NCBI GenBank assembly: GCA_964637655.1
Contig: CAZWUZ010000179.1
Span: 1 to 8,329, forward strand
From: CAZWUZ01 sp964637655 [NCBI: uncultured bacterium]
Lineage (GTDB): Bacteria; DAOPZR01
Reading direction: 5' to 3'
Length of the DNA: 8,329 nt
Within the stretch, counting starts at the first letter, position 1; the number at the start of each line of letters is the position of its first letter. Below the pieces are notes generated by a model, which was given only the letters and a program-made list of their open reading frames with translations, was not told the DNA's origin and ran no database searches. The translations under genes and the position numbers were made by a program. Shown one piece after another: positions 1-6,877 of the stretch.

Positions 1-878
1 CGCTGGTCCTTGACGCACTGACCGGAGGGTCGGCGCTGCCGGTGGTACCGCCGGCGGATGCCGACCGGTTTGTCGACTACCTGCTGCGTTTCCATCAGCG
101 GTTGCGCGGCACGGAGCAGCAGCGGGTGCGGGAACTGGCGGTGCCGCACCTGGATGCCATCGTGCGGCATGCGTCGACGGGTGACGCGGAGCAGCGCGCG
201 CGCGCGGTACACACGCTCGGCCTGCTGGCGGCGGGACAACACGTGCCGCGGTTGCTGACGGCGCTGGCTGATCCTGCGCCGCTGGTGGCGATGACCGCGG
301 CGCGGTCGCTCGCCCATACCGGCGATGCGGCGCACCTGCCGGCGCTGCTCGACGCCCTGCCGCGCTTCCCCCTCTGGTCGACCCGCTACCTGGCGACGCT
401 GCTGACCCGTAACCGTACTGACGCGGGGGCGCTCCTGCGGAGTGCGCTGACCGATCCCGCGCGGCCGGAGCGCACCCGGCAGATTGTTGCCGAAGCGCTC
501 GCCCTGCTGCATGATCCGGGGGCGGCGGCCTGCGCGGCGCAGGTTGCCGCTGAGGCGACTGCCGGGCGCGAACTGCGCGCGGCGGCGCTGCACCTGCTGG
601 CGGCGGCGGGTACTGCGCAGCAGGCCGCGGTGCCGCGGGCGCTGCTGACCGATGCTGACGAACTGCTGCGCGGGCGCGCGGCGGCGGCGCTGGCCGCCAC
701 CGGCAGCGCGGCGGACGGGCCCGCGCTGCTGGCGCTGCTCGATGACCCGTCGGTCTGGGTGGCGGCGGAGGCGGCACGCGCGCTGCGGCAGCTCGGCGGC
801 GAGGCGGAGCTGCAGCGGCTGGCGGCCGCCGGGCATCCGCGGGCGGCGCTGCTGCAGGCAGAGGAGGAAGGAATATGA
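1..878 (+). CDS. HEAT-repeat protein, 5'-truncated by the window
   Basis: The reading frame is open from the first complete codon (position 3) with no stop before it, so the gene very likely begins outside the window. The GTG at 42 is only the first start-like codon. The visible 290 or so residues are Ala/Leu-rich amphipathic helix pairs typical of HEAT / PBS-lyase-like repeats. Recurrent units include 'ARAVHTLGLLAAG', 'AARSLAHTGD', 'AAAALAATGSA' and 'AARALRQLGG', each followed by 'lpaLl.lL.Dp'-type helices; I count roughly five to six repeats. No membrane segment or catalytic motif is visible in this part. HEAT solenoids are protein-binding scaffolds. The stop codon overlaps the ATG of the glycosyltransferase (ATGA, 875-878), so translation is probably coupled, and a role as an accessory or assembly factor for that enzyme is my inference. 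The substrate or partner is unknown. A missing N-terminal membrane anchor cannot be excluded. Confidence 0.85.
   Translation, partial: LVLDALTGGSALPVVPPADADRFVDYLLRFHQRLRGTEQQRVRELAVPHLDAIVRHASTGDAEQRARAVHTLGLLAAGQHVPRLLTALADPAPLVAMTAARSLAHTGDAAHLPALLDALPRFPLWSTRYLATLLTRNRTDAGALLRSALTDPARPERTRQIVAEALALLHDPGAAACAAQVAAEATAGRELRAAALHLLAAAGTAQQAAVPRALLTDADELLRGRAAAALAATGSAADGPALLALLDDPSVWVAAEAARALRQLGGEAELQRLAAAGHPRAALLQAEEEGI
862..867 (+). promoter_or_regulatory. Strong Shine-Dalgarno site for the GT2 gene
   Basis: AGGAGG lies 7 bases before the ATG at 875, inside the last codons of the HEAT gene. It fixes the glycosyltransferase start and supports translational coupling through the ATGA overlap. 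Confidence 0.85.
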
Positions 879-2293
879 TCGCGGCGGTGGCGTGGGAGAT
901 CATCCACGTCTTTACCGTCGTGGTCTTCGCGTATTTCGTCGTGCTCAACGGGTTCTACCTGGTGACCAGCGCCGCCGCTTTCCGCGCGCTGCTGCGCCAC
1001 GCGCGGCGCCTGAAGGCGCTGGACTCGTCGCACGTGCTGGAAGCGGAAATCGCGCCGCCGGTAACGCTGCTCGCCCCCGCCTACAACGAGGAGCGCACCT
1101 GCGTCGAGAGTGTACGCTCGCTGCTCACGCTCGTCTATCCCGACTACGAGATCATCGTCATCAACGACGGCTCGACGGATGCCACGCTCGCGCGTCTGCG
1201 GGAGGCGTTTGCCCTGCAGCCGGCGGTGCGCCAGTCGCGCGCTACCCTGCCGACCGCGGCGGTGCGCGGCCTGTGGCGCAGTGCCACGCACCCGCGGCTC
1301 TGGGTGGTCGACAAGGCCAACGGCGGCAAGGCCGACGCGCTCAATGCCGGGCTCAACCTCTGCCGCACCCCGCTCTTCTGCGCCATGGATGCCGACACGC
1401 TGCTCGAACGCGATGCGCTCGCGCGCATCGTCCGCCCCTTCGTCGAGGACCACCGCGTGGGCGCCGCCGGCGGCATCATCCGCATCGTCAACGGCTGCAC
1501 CGTGCGCGACGGTATGGTGACCGACGTGGCCCTGCCGCGCTCCTGGCTGGCGCGTTTCCAGGTGATGGAATACCTGCGCGCCTTTCTTGCCGGGCGCATG
1601 GGCTGGGACGCGCTCGAGGCGACGTTCATCATCTCCGGCGCGTTCGGCGTGTTCAAGCGGGAACTGGTGGTCGCGGCGGGCGGGTTCGCGCACGGCACCG
1701 TCGGCGAGGATGTCGAACTGGTCGTACGCCTGCACCGCTACTGCCGCGAGCGGAAGATCCCCTATCGCATCGGCTTCGTGCCCGACCCGGTGGCCTGGAC
1801 GGAATGTCCCGAGACGTTTGCCGTGCTGCGCCGCCAGCGCGACCGCTGGCAGCGCGGGCTGACCGACACGCTGGCACGGCATCGCGTCATGCTGCTCAAC
1901 CCGAAATACGGGCGCATCGGGATGGTGGCGTTCCCCTATTTCTATCTGCTCGAGATGCTCGGGCCGGTGGTCGAATTCCTCGGCTACTTCGTCTTTGCCG
2001 CGTCGCTGGCCGCAGGTATCGTCACCCCGCTCTACGCGCTGGCGTTTGTCCTGGTGGCGTTCGTGCTCGGCATCGCCCTGTCGCTGGCGGCGGTCGGGAT
2101 CGAGGAACTGACGTTGCGGCGCTACCCGCGTATGCGCGATGTGGCCCTGTTCTTCCTCCTGGCGGTGCTCGAGAATTTCGGCTACCGCCAGCTGGCGAAC
2201 TTCTGGCGCATCCAGGGGACACTGTCGGCGCTGCTGCGCCGCAAGGAGTGGGGTACCATGACCCGCCGCGGTTTTGCGAAGGAGAAAAACTGA
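875..2293 (+). CDS. Membrane-bound processive-type family 2 glycosyltransferase
   Basis: This 472-residue protein has the architecture of GT2 polysaccharide synthases (BcsA, PgaC, hyaluronan synthase, E. coli YaiP), which take nucleotide sugars on the cytoplasmic side of the inner membrane and polymerise a glycan. One hydrophobic segment lies at about residues 9-31. The GT-A domain follows: PAYNEE at 68-73, INDGSTD at 96-102, KANGGKADALN at 147-157, the metal-binding DAD at 172-174, the acidic GEDVEL motif at 277-282, and QRDRW (QxxRW) at 321-325. QxxRW with a second acidic motif is typical of processive enzymes. Two to four hydrophobic segments follow (about 348-377, 381-408, 422-436). No PilZ domain follows the last segment, so direct c-di-GMP control of the BcsA type is not seen. 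The start is fixed by a strong Shine-Dalgarno. The gene sits between the HEAT gene (4-base overlap) and a TPR/beta-barrel exporter-like gene. The family call is firm; the sugar and the product are unknown. Confidence 0.93.
   Translation: MIAAVAWEIIHVFTVVVFAYFVVLNGFYLVTSAAAFRALLRHARRLKALDSSHVLEAEIAPPVTLLAPAYNEERTCVESVRSLLTLVYPDYEIIVINDGSTDATLARLREAFALQPAVRQSRATLPTAAVRGLWRSATHPRLWVVDKANGGKADALNAGLNLCRTPLFCAMDADTLLERDALARIVRPFVEDHRVGAAGGIIRIVNGCTVRDGMVTDVALPRSWLARFQVMEYLRAFLAGRMGWDALEATFIISGAFGVFKRELVVAAGGFAHGTVGEDVELVVRLHRYCRERKIPYRIGFVPDPVAWTECPETFAVLRRQRDRWQRGLTDTLARHRVMLLNPKYGRIGMVAFPYFYLLEMLGPVVEFLGYFVFAASLAAGIVTPLYALAFVLVAFVLGIALSLAAVGIEELTLRRYPRMRDVALFFLLAVLENFGYRQLANFWRIQGTLSALLRRKEWGTMTRRGFAKEKN
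2279..2284 (+). promoter_or_regulatory. Shine-Dalgarno site favouring the ATG at 2295
   Basis: AAGGAG lies 10 bases before the ATG at 2295, within the last codons of the glycosyltransferase. The competing in-frame TTG at 2274 has no comparable site upstream, so this element decides in favour of ATG. Confidence 0.65.
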
Positions 2294-2294
2294 C

Positions 2295-4172
2295 ATGCAG
2301 ACCCTCATGCTGCTGCTGCTGCTGACCGCACATCCGCTGACCGATGCGGACAGCGCGATGCGCGCGGGCCATTACGCGCAGGCGGCAACCCTGTACCGGC
2401 AGGCGCTGGCGCTGCAGCCGCGACCCGCTATCGCGGCGGAAATTCAGTACAAGATGGCGCGGGCGCTGGCGTTTTCCGACAGCCGCGCGGCAGCCATCGA
2501 AGCGTACAGTGTGCTCATCCGCCGCAACCCGAACGATGTCGATGCGCGGCTCGGGCGCGGGCGGGTCCATGCGTGGGAGAAGAACTGGGCGGCCGCAGAG
2601 GCCGACCTGCAGGCGGTGACCGAGCGGGCGCCGCGCTATACCGACGCCTGGCTGGCGCGCGGCGATGTCTGCCTCTGGTCGGGTCGTTATGCCGAAGCGG
2701 TGGTCATGTATGGCGAAGCGATCGGCCTCGATGGCGGCGACCCGGCAGGGTATCTTGGCACCGCCAAGGCGGAGCGCAACCGCGGCGATTTCGCGGCCGC
2801 GCGCGCGGCGCTGCAGCAGGCGGAGGAACGCGGCATCACGGCGGCGGCGCTGACACTGGAAGCGGAGGAAATCCGTCGCGCGGAACAGGCGGCAATGCAC
2901 ACGCCGGAGGCGTTCATGGCACAGGCGCACGCGGCGCTCGACAGCGGCGATATGGCGGCCGCGGCGGAAGCCGCGCGGCTGGCCGCTGACCTGACGCCGG
3001 ACCCGGTGGTGTCAACCCCCGACCCGGCCATTGCGGCGCGTGACGCACTGCAGCGCGCGGATGCTGCCCGCCGGGCGGGTAATCGCGCGGAGGCGCTGCG
3101 GCTGTACGATGAGGCGCTGGCGCTCGAAGACCGTAACCTCGCGGCGCGCTACGGGCGCGGACTGGTGCGCTCGTGGGAAAAGGATTTTACGGGTGCGGAA
3201 ACTGATCTCGCGCTGGTGACGCAGCGGCAGCCGGAGAACAGTGACGCGTGGCTGGCGCTGGGCAATACCCGCCTCTGGGCGGGCGAGGCCGGCCCGGCGC
3301 TGGCGGCGTACACCGAGGTCGTGCGGCGGCGCCCGCAGGACGCGGCAGGGTACCTCGGGCAGGTGCGGGCGCGGCAGAAACTGCAGGACCGCGAGGGGGC
3401 GCTGGCGGCCCTCGCGCTGGCAGAGGCGCGCGGGGCGGATGCGGCGGAAGTCGCGCTGCTGCGCAGTGCGCTGACGAAACAGGAATTGCTGTGGCGGGCG
3501 CGGGCGGGCTTCGAACATACGGCGCTCTCGTCGGGCTTTGACGAGTGGCTGGCCTATCGTGCGTCGGTGGGACGGTCCTTCGATTTCGGCTCAGTCAGCA
3601 TCGAGGGGCAGCGGGTGCGGCGTTTCGGCTACTGGGACAATCAGGGCGGAGTCGACGCGTGGGTCGATGTGTGGGACAAGTCCTATATCAATCTGCGCGC
3701 GCTCTTTGCCGGCGGCGCCGAGGTGCTGCCGCGCGGCGACTGGTCGGCGGAACTCTACCAGGGGCTTGGTGCCGGCTGGGAGGTTTCAGGGTTCTACCGC
3801 CACATGGATTTCTCCACCGGGAACGCCGATATTTTCGGCGGGAGCATCGCGCGCAGCGTCGGCGACTGGTATATCCGGGCGCGCGGCAGCACCTCGCGCG
3901 GCAGCGGCGCGGCGGGCGGCAGCGGCTCGCTCGCCATCCGCCGCTACCTGCAGACCGCGGACGACTATGTCGAGGTGAGCGGCGGGGGCGGGCGCACGGT
4001 CATCGATCTCGGGCGCAACCTGCACCGCACCGTGCGCACGGTTACGGCCGGTGCGCGCCTGCAGTACTATTTCACCGACCACTGGGGCATCTATGCCAGC
4101 GGCGCGCTGGAAGACCCCGACAACTACGCGACCCGCATGACGACGGGTGGCGGCCTGCTGGTACGCTGGTGA
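2295..4172 (+). CDS. TPR protein with C-terminal YaiO-type outer-membrane beta-barrel
   Basis: This 625-residue protein has three parts. A short hydrophobic N-terminus (about residues 3-12, Leu-rich) is probably a signal peptide. TPR-type helices at about 17-390 include 'ALARGDV..W.GRYAEAV'-like units, and a roughly 130-residue block occurs twice at a spacing of exactly 200 residues. From about residue 395 to the end is a barrel of alternating strands matching the YaiO family: an ARAGFEHTALSSGF strand, an RRFGYWD region, YINLRALFAGGAEVLPRGDW, ELYQGLGAGWEVSGFYRHMDF and IRRYLQTADDYVEVSGGGG. It ends in GGLLVRW; a terminal aromatic residue is usual for BAM-assembled barrels. TPR plus barrel is the exporter layout of BcsC and PgaA. 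With a GT2 synthase 1 base upstream, I infer a glycan export or surface role. A TTG at 2274 would add MRRRKTD and give a better charged signal-peptide start, but it lacks a ribosome site. The E. coli YaiO is much shorter, so orthology is not claimed. Confidence 0.88.
   Translation: MQTLMLLLLLTAHPLTDADSAMRAGHYAQAATLYRQALALQPRPAIAAEIQYKMARALAFSDSRAAAIEAYSVLIRRNPNDVDARLGRGRVHAWEKNWAAAEADLQAVTERAPRYTDAWLARGDVCLWSGRYAEAVVMYGEAIGLDGGDPAGYLGTAKAERNRGDFAAARAALQQAEERGITAAALTLEAEEIRRAEQAAMHTPEAFMAQAHAALDSGDMAAAAEAARLAADLTPDPVVSTPDPAIAARDALQRADAARRAGNRAEALRLYDEALALEDRNLAARYGRGLVRSWEKDFTGAETDLALVTQRQPENSDAWLALGNTRLWAGEAGPALAAYTEVVRRRPQDAAGYLGQVRARQKLQDREGALAALALAEARGADAAEVALLRSALTKQELLWRARAGFEHTALSSGFDEWLAYRASVGRSFDFGSVSIEGQRVRRFGYWDNQGGVDAWVDVWDKSYINLRALFAGGAEVLPRGDWSAELYQGLGAGWEVSGFYRHMDFSTGNADIFGGSIARSVGDWYIRARGSTSRGSGAAGGSGSLAIRRYLQTADDYVEVSGGGGRTVIDLGRNLHRTVRTVTAGARLQYYFTDHWGIYASGALEDPDNYATRMTTGGGLLVRW
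2481..2864 (+). repeat. First copy of a diverged internal duplication (TPR block)
   Basis: Residues about 63-190 of the TPR/YaiO protein. They align without gaps to the block 600 bases downstream; by hand about 51 of 128 residues are identical. Shared landmarks are R.GRG.V..WEK, AE.DL..VT.R.P, DAWLA.G...LW.G and D.AGYLG. Confidence 0.75.
3081..3464 (+). repeat. Second copy of the diverged internal duplication
   Basis: Residues about 263-390 of the TPR/YaiO protein, offset exactly 600 bases from the first copy (for example the WEK tryptophan codons at 2574 and 3174). Some nucleotide stretches remain almost identical, such as GGCAGGGTA around 2744 and 3344. The intervening 72 residues hold one further TPR-like hairpin and an Asp/Pro-rich linker. 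Confidence 0.75.
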
Positions 4173-4198
4173 AGCGGTTGACAGCGCCATCACCAGCG
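4164..4198. repeat. Perfect 9-bp inverted repeat centred on the -35 box
   Basis: The arms CGCTGGTGA (4164-4172) and TCACCAGCG (4190-4198) are exact reverse complements separated by 17 bases. The left arm includes the TGA stop of the TPR/barrel gene. The dyad centre (4181) falls within TTGACA at 4178-4183. It could be an operator for a dimeric regulator, or a hairpin ending the upstream transcript; there is no T-tract after it, so an intrinsic terminator is the weaker reading. Confidence 0.6.
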
Positions 4199-4206
4199 GC
4201 GATACT
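4178..4206 (+). promoter_or_regulatory. Sigma70-type promoter for the methyltransferase gene
   Basis: A perfect -35 hexamer TTGACA (4178-4183) is followed by a 17-base spacer and GATACT (4201-4206), which matches the -10 consensus TATAAT at four of six positions, including the key A at position 2 and T at position 6. It lies in the only clear intergenic gap of the left two-thirds of the window. Seven bases past the -10 box is 4213, the A of the next ATG, so the transcript would be leaderless or nearly so. Confidence 0.65.
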
Positions 4207-4212
4207 TGCCGC

Positions 4213-5517
4213 ATGAACGATACCGGCATACCGCCAGCGGAGAGTGCGGGGATGCGCCACTGGCGCATCATCAGTGCCAACCGCGAATTCTACGGCAAGG
4301 CCTACTGGTCGGGGAGCAAGGCGCGTGCCTGGGGCGGGCGCGATTACCTCGACGGGGCGCCGCAGCAGACGCTGACCCGCCTCGTGCGCCGTCACCTGCT
4401 GCCGGCTGGCGGCAGGGTGCTCGAAGTCGGGTGCGCCTTCGGTTTCCTGACGCGCAACCTGCGCCGTGACGGGTTTGTTGCGTGCGGCTGTGACACCTCG
4501 GGCTACTGCCTGGCGCAGGCCGGAGACGAGGTGCGCCCGTACCTGCAGGCGGCGAGCGTGCTCGCGCTCCCGTATCCCGACCGCAGTTTCGACCTCGTGC
4601 TGTGCATGGAAGTCCTCGAACACCTGCCCGAGGAGTTCATTCCTGCCGCGGTGCGCGAACTGAAGCGGGTCAGCCGCGGCCTGCTCCTCGTCAGTGTTCC
4701 CACCTACGGGCCCGACGAGTTCGGTCCCTACGGCCTGAAGTACCATACCGACCCCGAGAACAGCGACTGGTTTGCCGATGCCGCGGCCGGGCGCGCCTTC
4801 ACCCGTCTCGACATCGACGAAACGAACGGCGAACCGCGCTGCGGGCATTTGACCCATGCGACCTTTCCCTGGTGGACGCAGCAGTTCCGCGCGCAGGGGC
4901 TGGGACGTGACGGCGAGGGGGAGAGCCGCCTCTATGCCGATGCCGACCTCGATCTGACCCCGTGGCAAATCTACCTGCTGCGCCCGCTGACCGCGTCGTG
5001 GCAGGGGGAGGAAGCGTCGACGGTGTTCGGGGGCGGGTGGGCTGACCGCGTGACGCTCGCTGACGGGCGCGTGCTGCGCTGGGCGGGGCCGGGTACGGTC
5101 CGGCTGCAGTGCACGGGCAACCCGTCGGCAATTGACCTGGAACTGTTCGGCGGCACGCGCCGCCTGACCTGTCCGTATACCGTGCGCTGGCGCAGCGGGG
5201 CGGGAAACGGTGCATTCACCCTCGCGCCCGGCGACATGGTGACGGTGCATCTCCCGGTGCGGACAGAGGCCGGAGTCGCCGCACTGGAACTCGAGGGCGG
5301 ACCGGCGTGGACGACGCGCTCGCTCTTCGGGCGGCAGCATCCCGATGCGCCGGCGCGGGGCGGCTTCGGCCTGCTGGCGCTGCGCCCGTCGCCGGCCGGC
5401 CCGTTCGCGCTCGCCCGCCACGGCAGCAGCGACTGGCAGCCGGCGGACCTGCCGCCACCGATGGTGGCGGCATCAAAACGCTGGTGGGGGCGATTCAACG
5501 AATTCCTCAACGGGTAG
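4213..5517 (+). CDS. SAM-dependent methyltransferase with C-terminal beta-rich domain
   Basis: This 434-residue protein has a class I Rossmann methyltransferase domain at about residues 45-235. Motif I is VLEVGCAFGFLT (69-80), an acidic residue follows at CGCD (91-94), and the later motif is SFDLVLCMEVLEHLP (125-139), typical of Methyltransf_11/25 enzymes; GHLTHATFPWW (211-221) resembles the late 'gH.n' segment of many glycan or small-molecule methyltransferases. Residues about 262-415 form a separate strand-rich domain without recognisable catalytic residues. Its pattern (DGRVLRWAGPGTVRLQ, PYTVRW, FTLAPGD, ending near GGFGLLALRP) recalls beta-sandwich domains attached to surface-glycan enzymes; this is inference. 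ATG 4213 was preferred to GTG 4147, which would overlap the upstream gene and lie inside the promoter region. No Shine-Dalgarno precedes it, consistent with a leaderless transcript. The substrate is unknown. The position beside a glycan-type cassette is suggestive only. Confidence 0.85.
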   Translation: MNDTGIPPAESAGMRHWRIISANREFYGKAYWSGSKARAWGGRDYLDGAPQQTLTRLVRRHLLPAGGRVLEVGCAFGFLTRNLRRDGFVACGCDTSGYCLAQAGDEVRPYLQAASVLALPYPDRSFDLVLCMEVLEHLPEEFIPAAVRELKRVSRGLLLVSVPTYGPDEFGPYGLKYHTDPENSDWFADAAAGRAFTRLDIDETNGEPRCGHLTHATFPWWTQQFRAQGLGRDGEGESRLYADADLDLTPWQIYLLRPLTASWQGEEASTVFGGGWADRVTLADGRVLRWAGPGTVRLQCTGNPSAIDLELFGGTRRLTCPYTVRWRSGAGNGAFTLAPGDMVTVHLPVRTEAGVAALELEGGPAWTTRSLFGRQHPDAPARGGFGLLALRPSPAGPFALARHGSSDWQPADLPPPMVAASKRWWGRFNEFLNG

Positions 5518-5581
5518 TCCGCCGCCGCTGGTACTGCCGGCGGCCTGGCAGGAACGGCTGCGCCCGTGGCGGCGCGACGGG

Positions 5582-6877
5582 GTGCGGCTGTTCGGCGGTG
5601 CCCTGCGCGACCTGCTGCTCGGACGCCCGCTCAAGGATGTCGACCTGCTCGTCCCTTCGCCCGTGCGTGCGACCATCCCCGCGACCGGCGCGACCCTCAT
5701 TCCGCTCGACGAAGCGCGCGACATCTGGCGGCTGGCCTGGCCCGACGGCATCGCCATCGACCTGAAGGGGTATACCGACCTCGACGCCGAAATCCGGAAA
5801 TCGGATTATACCGTCAATGCGCTCATGGCCGACCCGGTGACGGGGGCGTGGGACGACCGCGTCGGCGGACTTGCCGACCTGCAGGGGCGCATGCTGCGCG
5901 CGGTCAGCCCGTCGGCACTGGCGGACGATCCGCTGCGCGTGCTGCGGGCGGTGCGTTTTGCGGCGCAGCTTGGCTTCAGCGTCGAGCTGGCAACCCTGGC
6001 GCAGGTGCGCGCGGCGGTGCCGCTGCTTGTCCAGGTGGCGCGCGAGCGTATCGTCGACGAACTGCGCCTGCTGGCTGACAGCCCGGCCGCCGCTGTCGCC
6101 TGGCAGCGCTGCGATGAGTGGGGAATCCTTGCCGCCCTCTTCCCCGTGCTCGATGCCGCGCGCGGCTGCCCACAGAACGACTTCCATCATCTCGATGTGC
6201 TGCAGCATGCGCTCGAAGCGATGCGCTGTTTTACCGACGAACTGCTGCCGCAGCTGACGGATAACGCGTGGACGGGCTACTGGGCGGAGACGGACGGGCT
6301 CTGGACGCGCCGCGCGACGGCCACGCTGGCGCTGCTGCTGCACGATGCGGGCAAACCGGCGTCGCTGACGGTGGACGAAGACGGCCGCCGGCGGTTCCAT
6401 AACCACGAAGTGCTTGGCGCGGAACTGCTGGCGGAGGCGCTGCCGCGGCTCGGGCTGCCGGGCGCGGTGACGGACACCGTTGTGCTCCTCACCCGCCACC
6501 ATATGCGGGCGGGGCTCGGAGTGGCGACGGACGGCAGCGACCGCGTGCGGCGGAAGTACGCCGACCTCGCGGGTGACTGGACCCTGGCGGGGTGGACCGC
6601 GGCGGCTGCCGACCGCCTGGCGACCCGCGGCGTGCGCAGCCAGCCCGACGGTGACGCCCTGCTGACGGCACTGCACACCCTGGGTGAGCAGTGGTTCACC
6701 CGGCGCGGGGAACTGCTGCTGCCGCGCCTGGTGACCGGTGCCGACGTGCTGGCGCTGGGGGTCAGCGGGCCGCGGGTGGGCGCACTGCTGCGGCAGGTGC
6801 GCGCCGCGCAGACCGACGGGAGCGTGGGCGACCGTGCGGCGGCGCTGCACCTGCTGCATGAACTGGCGGCCGGGTGA
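5582..6877 (+). CDS. cca: CCA-adding / poly(A) polymerase family nucleotidyltransferase with HD domain
   Basis: Class II nucleotidyltransferases add CCA to tRNA 3' ends (or A-tails to RNA). Visible in order: GGALRD (from 5594), catalytic KDVDLL (5633), RKSDYTVNAL (about 5795-5824, the RRDFTINA motif), DDPLRVLRAVRF (about 5927-5962), and ARERIVDEL (the ERxxxEL-type template region, about 6038-6064). An HD phosphohydrolase domain follows: HHLDVLQHAL from 6185, LLHDAGKPASL with HD at 6341-6346, FHNHE, and TRHHM. E. coli CCA also has an HD domain with phosphatase/phosphodiesterase activity. The start is uncertain. GTG 5582 is the only canonical start near the first motif and gives 431 residues, leaving four residues before GG (E. 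coli has six). In-frame upstream codons back to about 5528 still encode family-like sequence (LPAAWQERLRPWRRDG). CCA-adding versus CC-, A-adding or polyadenylating activity cannot be told from this. Confidence 0.88.
   Translation: MRLFGGALRDLLLGRPLKDVDLLVPSPVRATIPATGATLIPLDEARDIWRLAWPDGIAIDLKGYTDLDAEIRKSDYTVNALMADPVTGAWDDRVGGLADLQGRMLRAVSPSALADDPLRVLRAVRFAAQLGFSVELATLAQVRAAVPLLVQVARERIVDELRLLADSPAAAVAWQRCDEWGILAALFPVLDAARGCPQNDFHHLDVLQHALEAMRCFTDELLPQLTDNAWTGYWAETDGLWTRRATATLALLLHDAGKPASLTVDEDGRRRFHNHEVLGAELLAEALPRLGLPGAVTDTVVLLTRHHMRAGLGVATDGSDRVRRKYADLAGDWTLAGWTAAAADRLATRGVRSQPDGDALLTALHTLGEQWFTRRGELLLPRLVTGADVLALGVSGPRVGALLRQVRAAQTDGSVGDRAAALHLLHELAAG

Noticed and set aside
386-2308. 640-codon open frame on the minus strand
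   Set aside because: It is antisense to the HEAT and GT2 genes, rich in Arg/Gln/His and Ala/Ser runs with no recognisable domain. Long antisense frames are common in GC-rich DNA, and the + strand genes here have clear motifs.
652-2325. 557-codon + strand frame overlapping the GT2
   Set aside because: It is Arg/Ala/Gly-rich with no domain, and the GT2 motifs are all in another frame with a strong ribosome site.
2278-2400. CTG-CTG-CTG run near the barrel gene start as a microsatellite repeat
   Set aside because: The few repeated Leu codons simply encode the hydrophobic core of the signal peptide; the run is too short to count as a repeat element.
4147-4212. GTG 4147 as the methyltransferase start
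   Set aside because: It would overlap the barrel gene and place the promoter inside the coding region; the added 22 residues look unlike the family.
4072-5421. 449-codon minus-strand frame
   Set aside because: It is antisense to the methyltransferase, with low-complexity Arg/Ala/Gly/Gln composition and no motif; a shadow frame.
5345-5581. ATG 5345 as the nucleotidyltransferase start
   Set aside because: It implies a 173-base overlap with the methyltransferase, and most of the added residues are an Arg/Ala-rich shadow of that gene.
5507-6859. 450-codon minus-strand frame opposite the nucleotidyltransferase
   Set aside because: It has Gln/Arg/His-rich composition and no domain, while the + strand carries all the nucleotidyltransferase and HD motifs.
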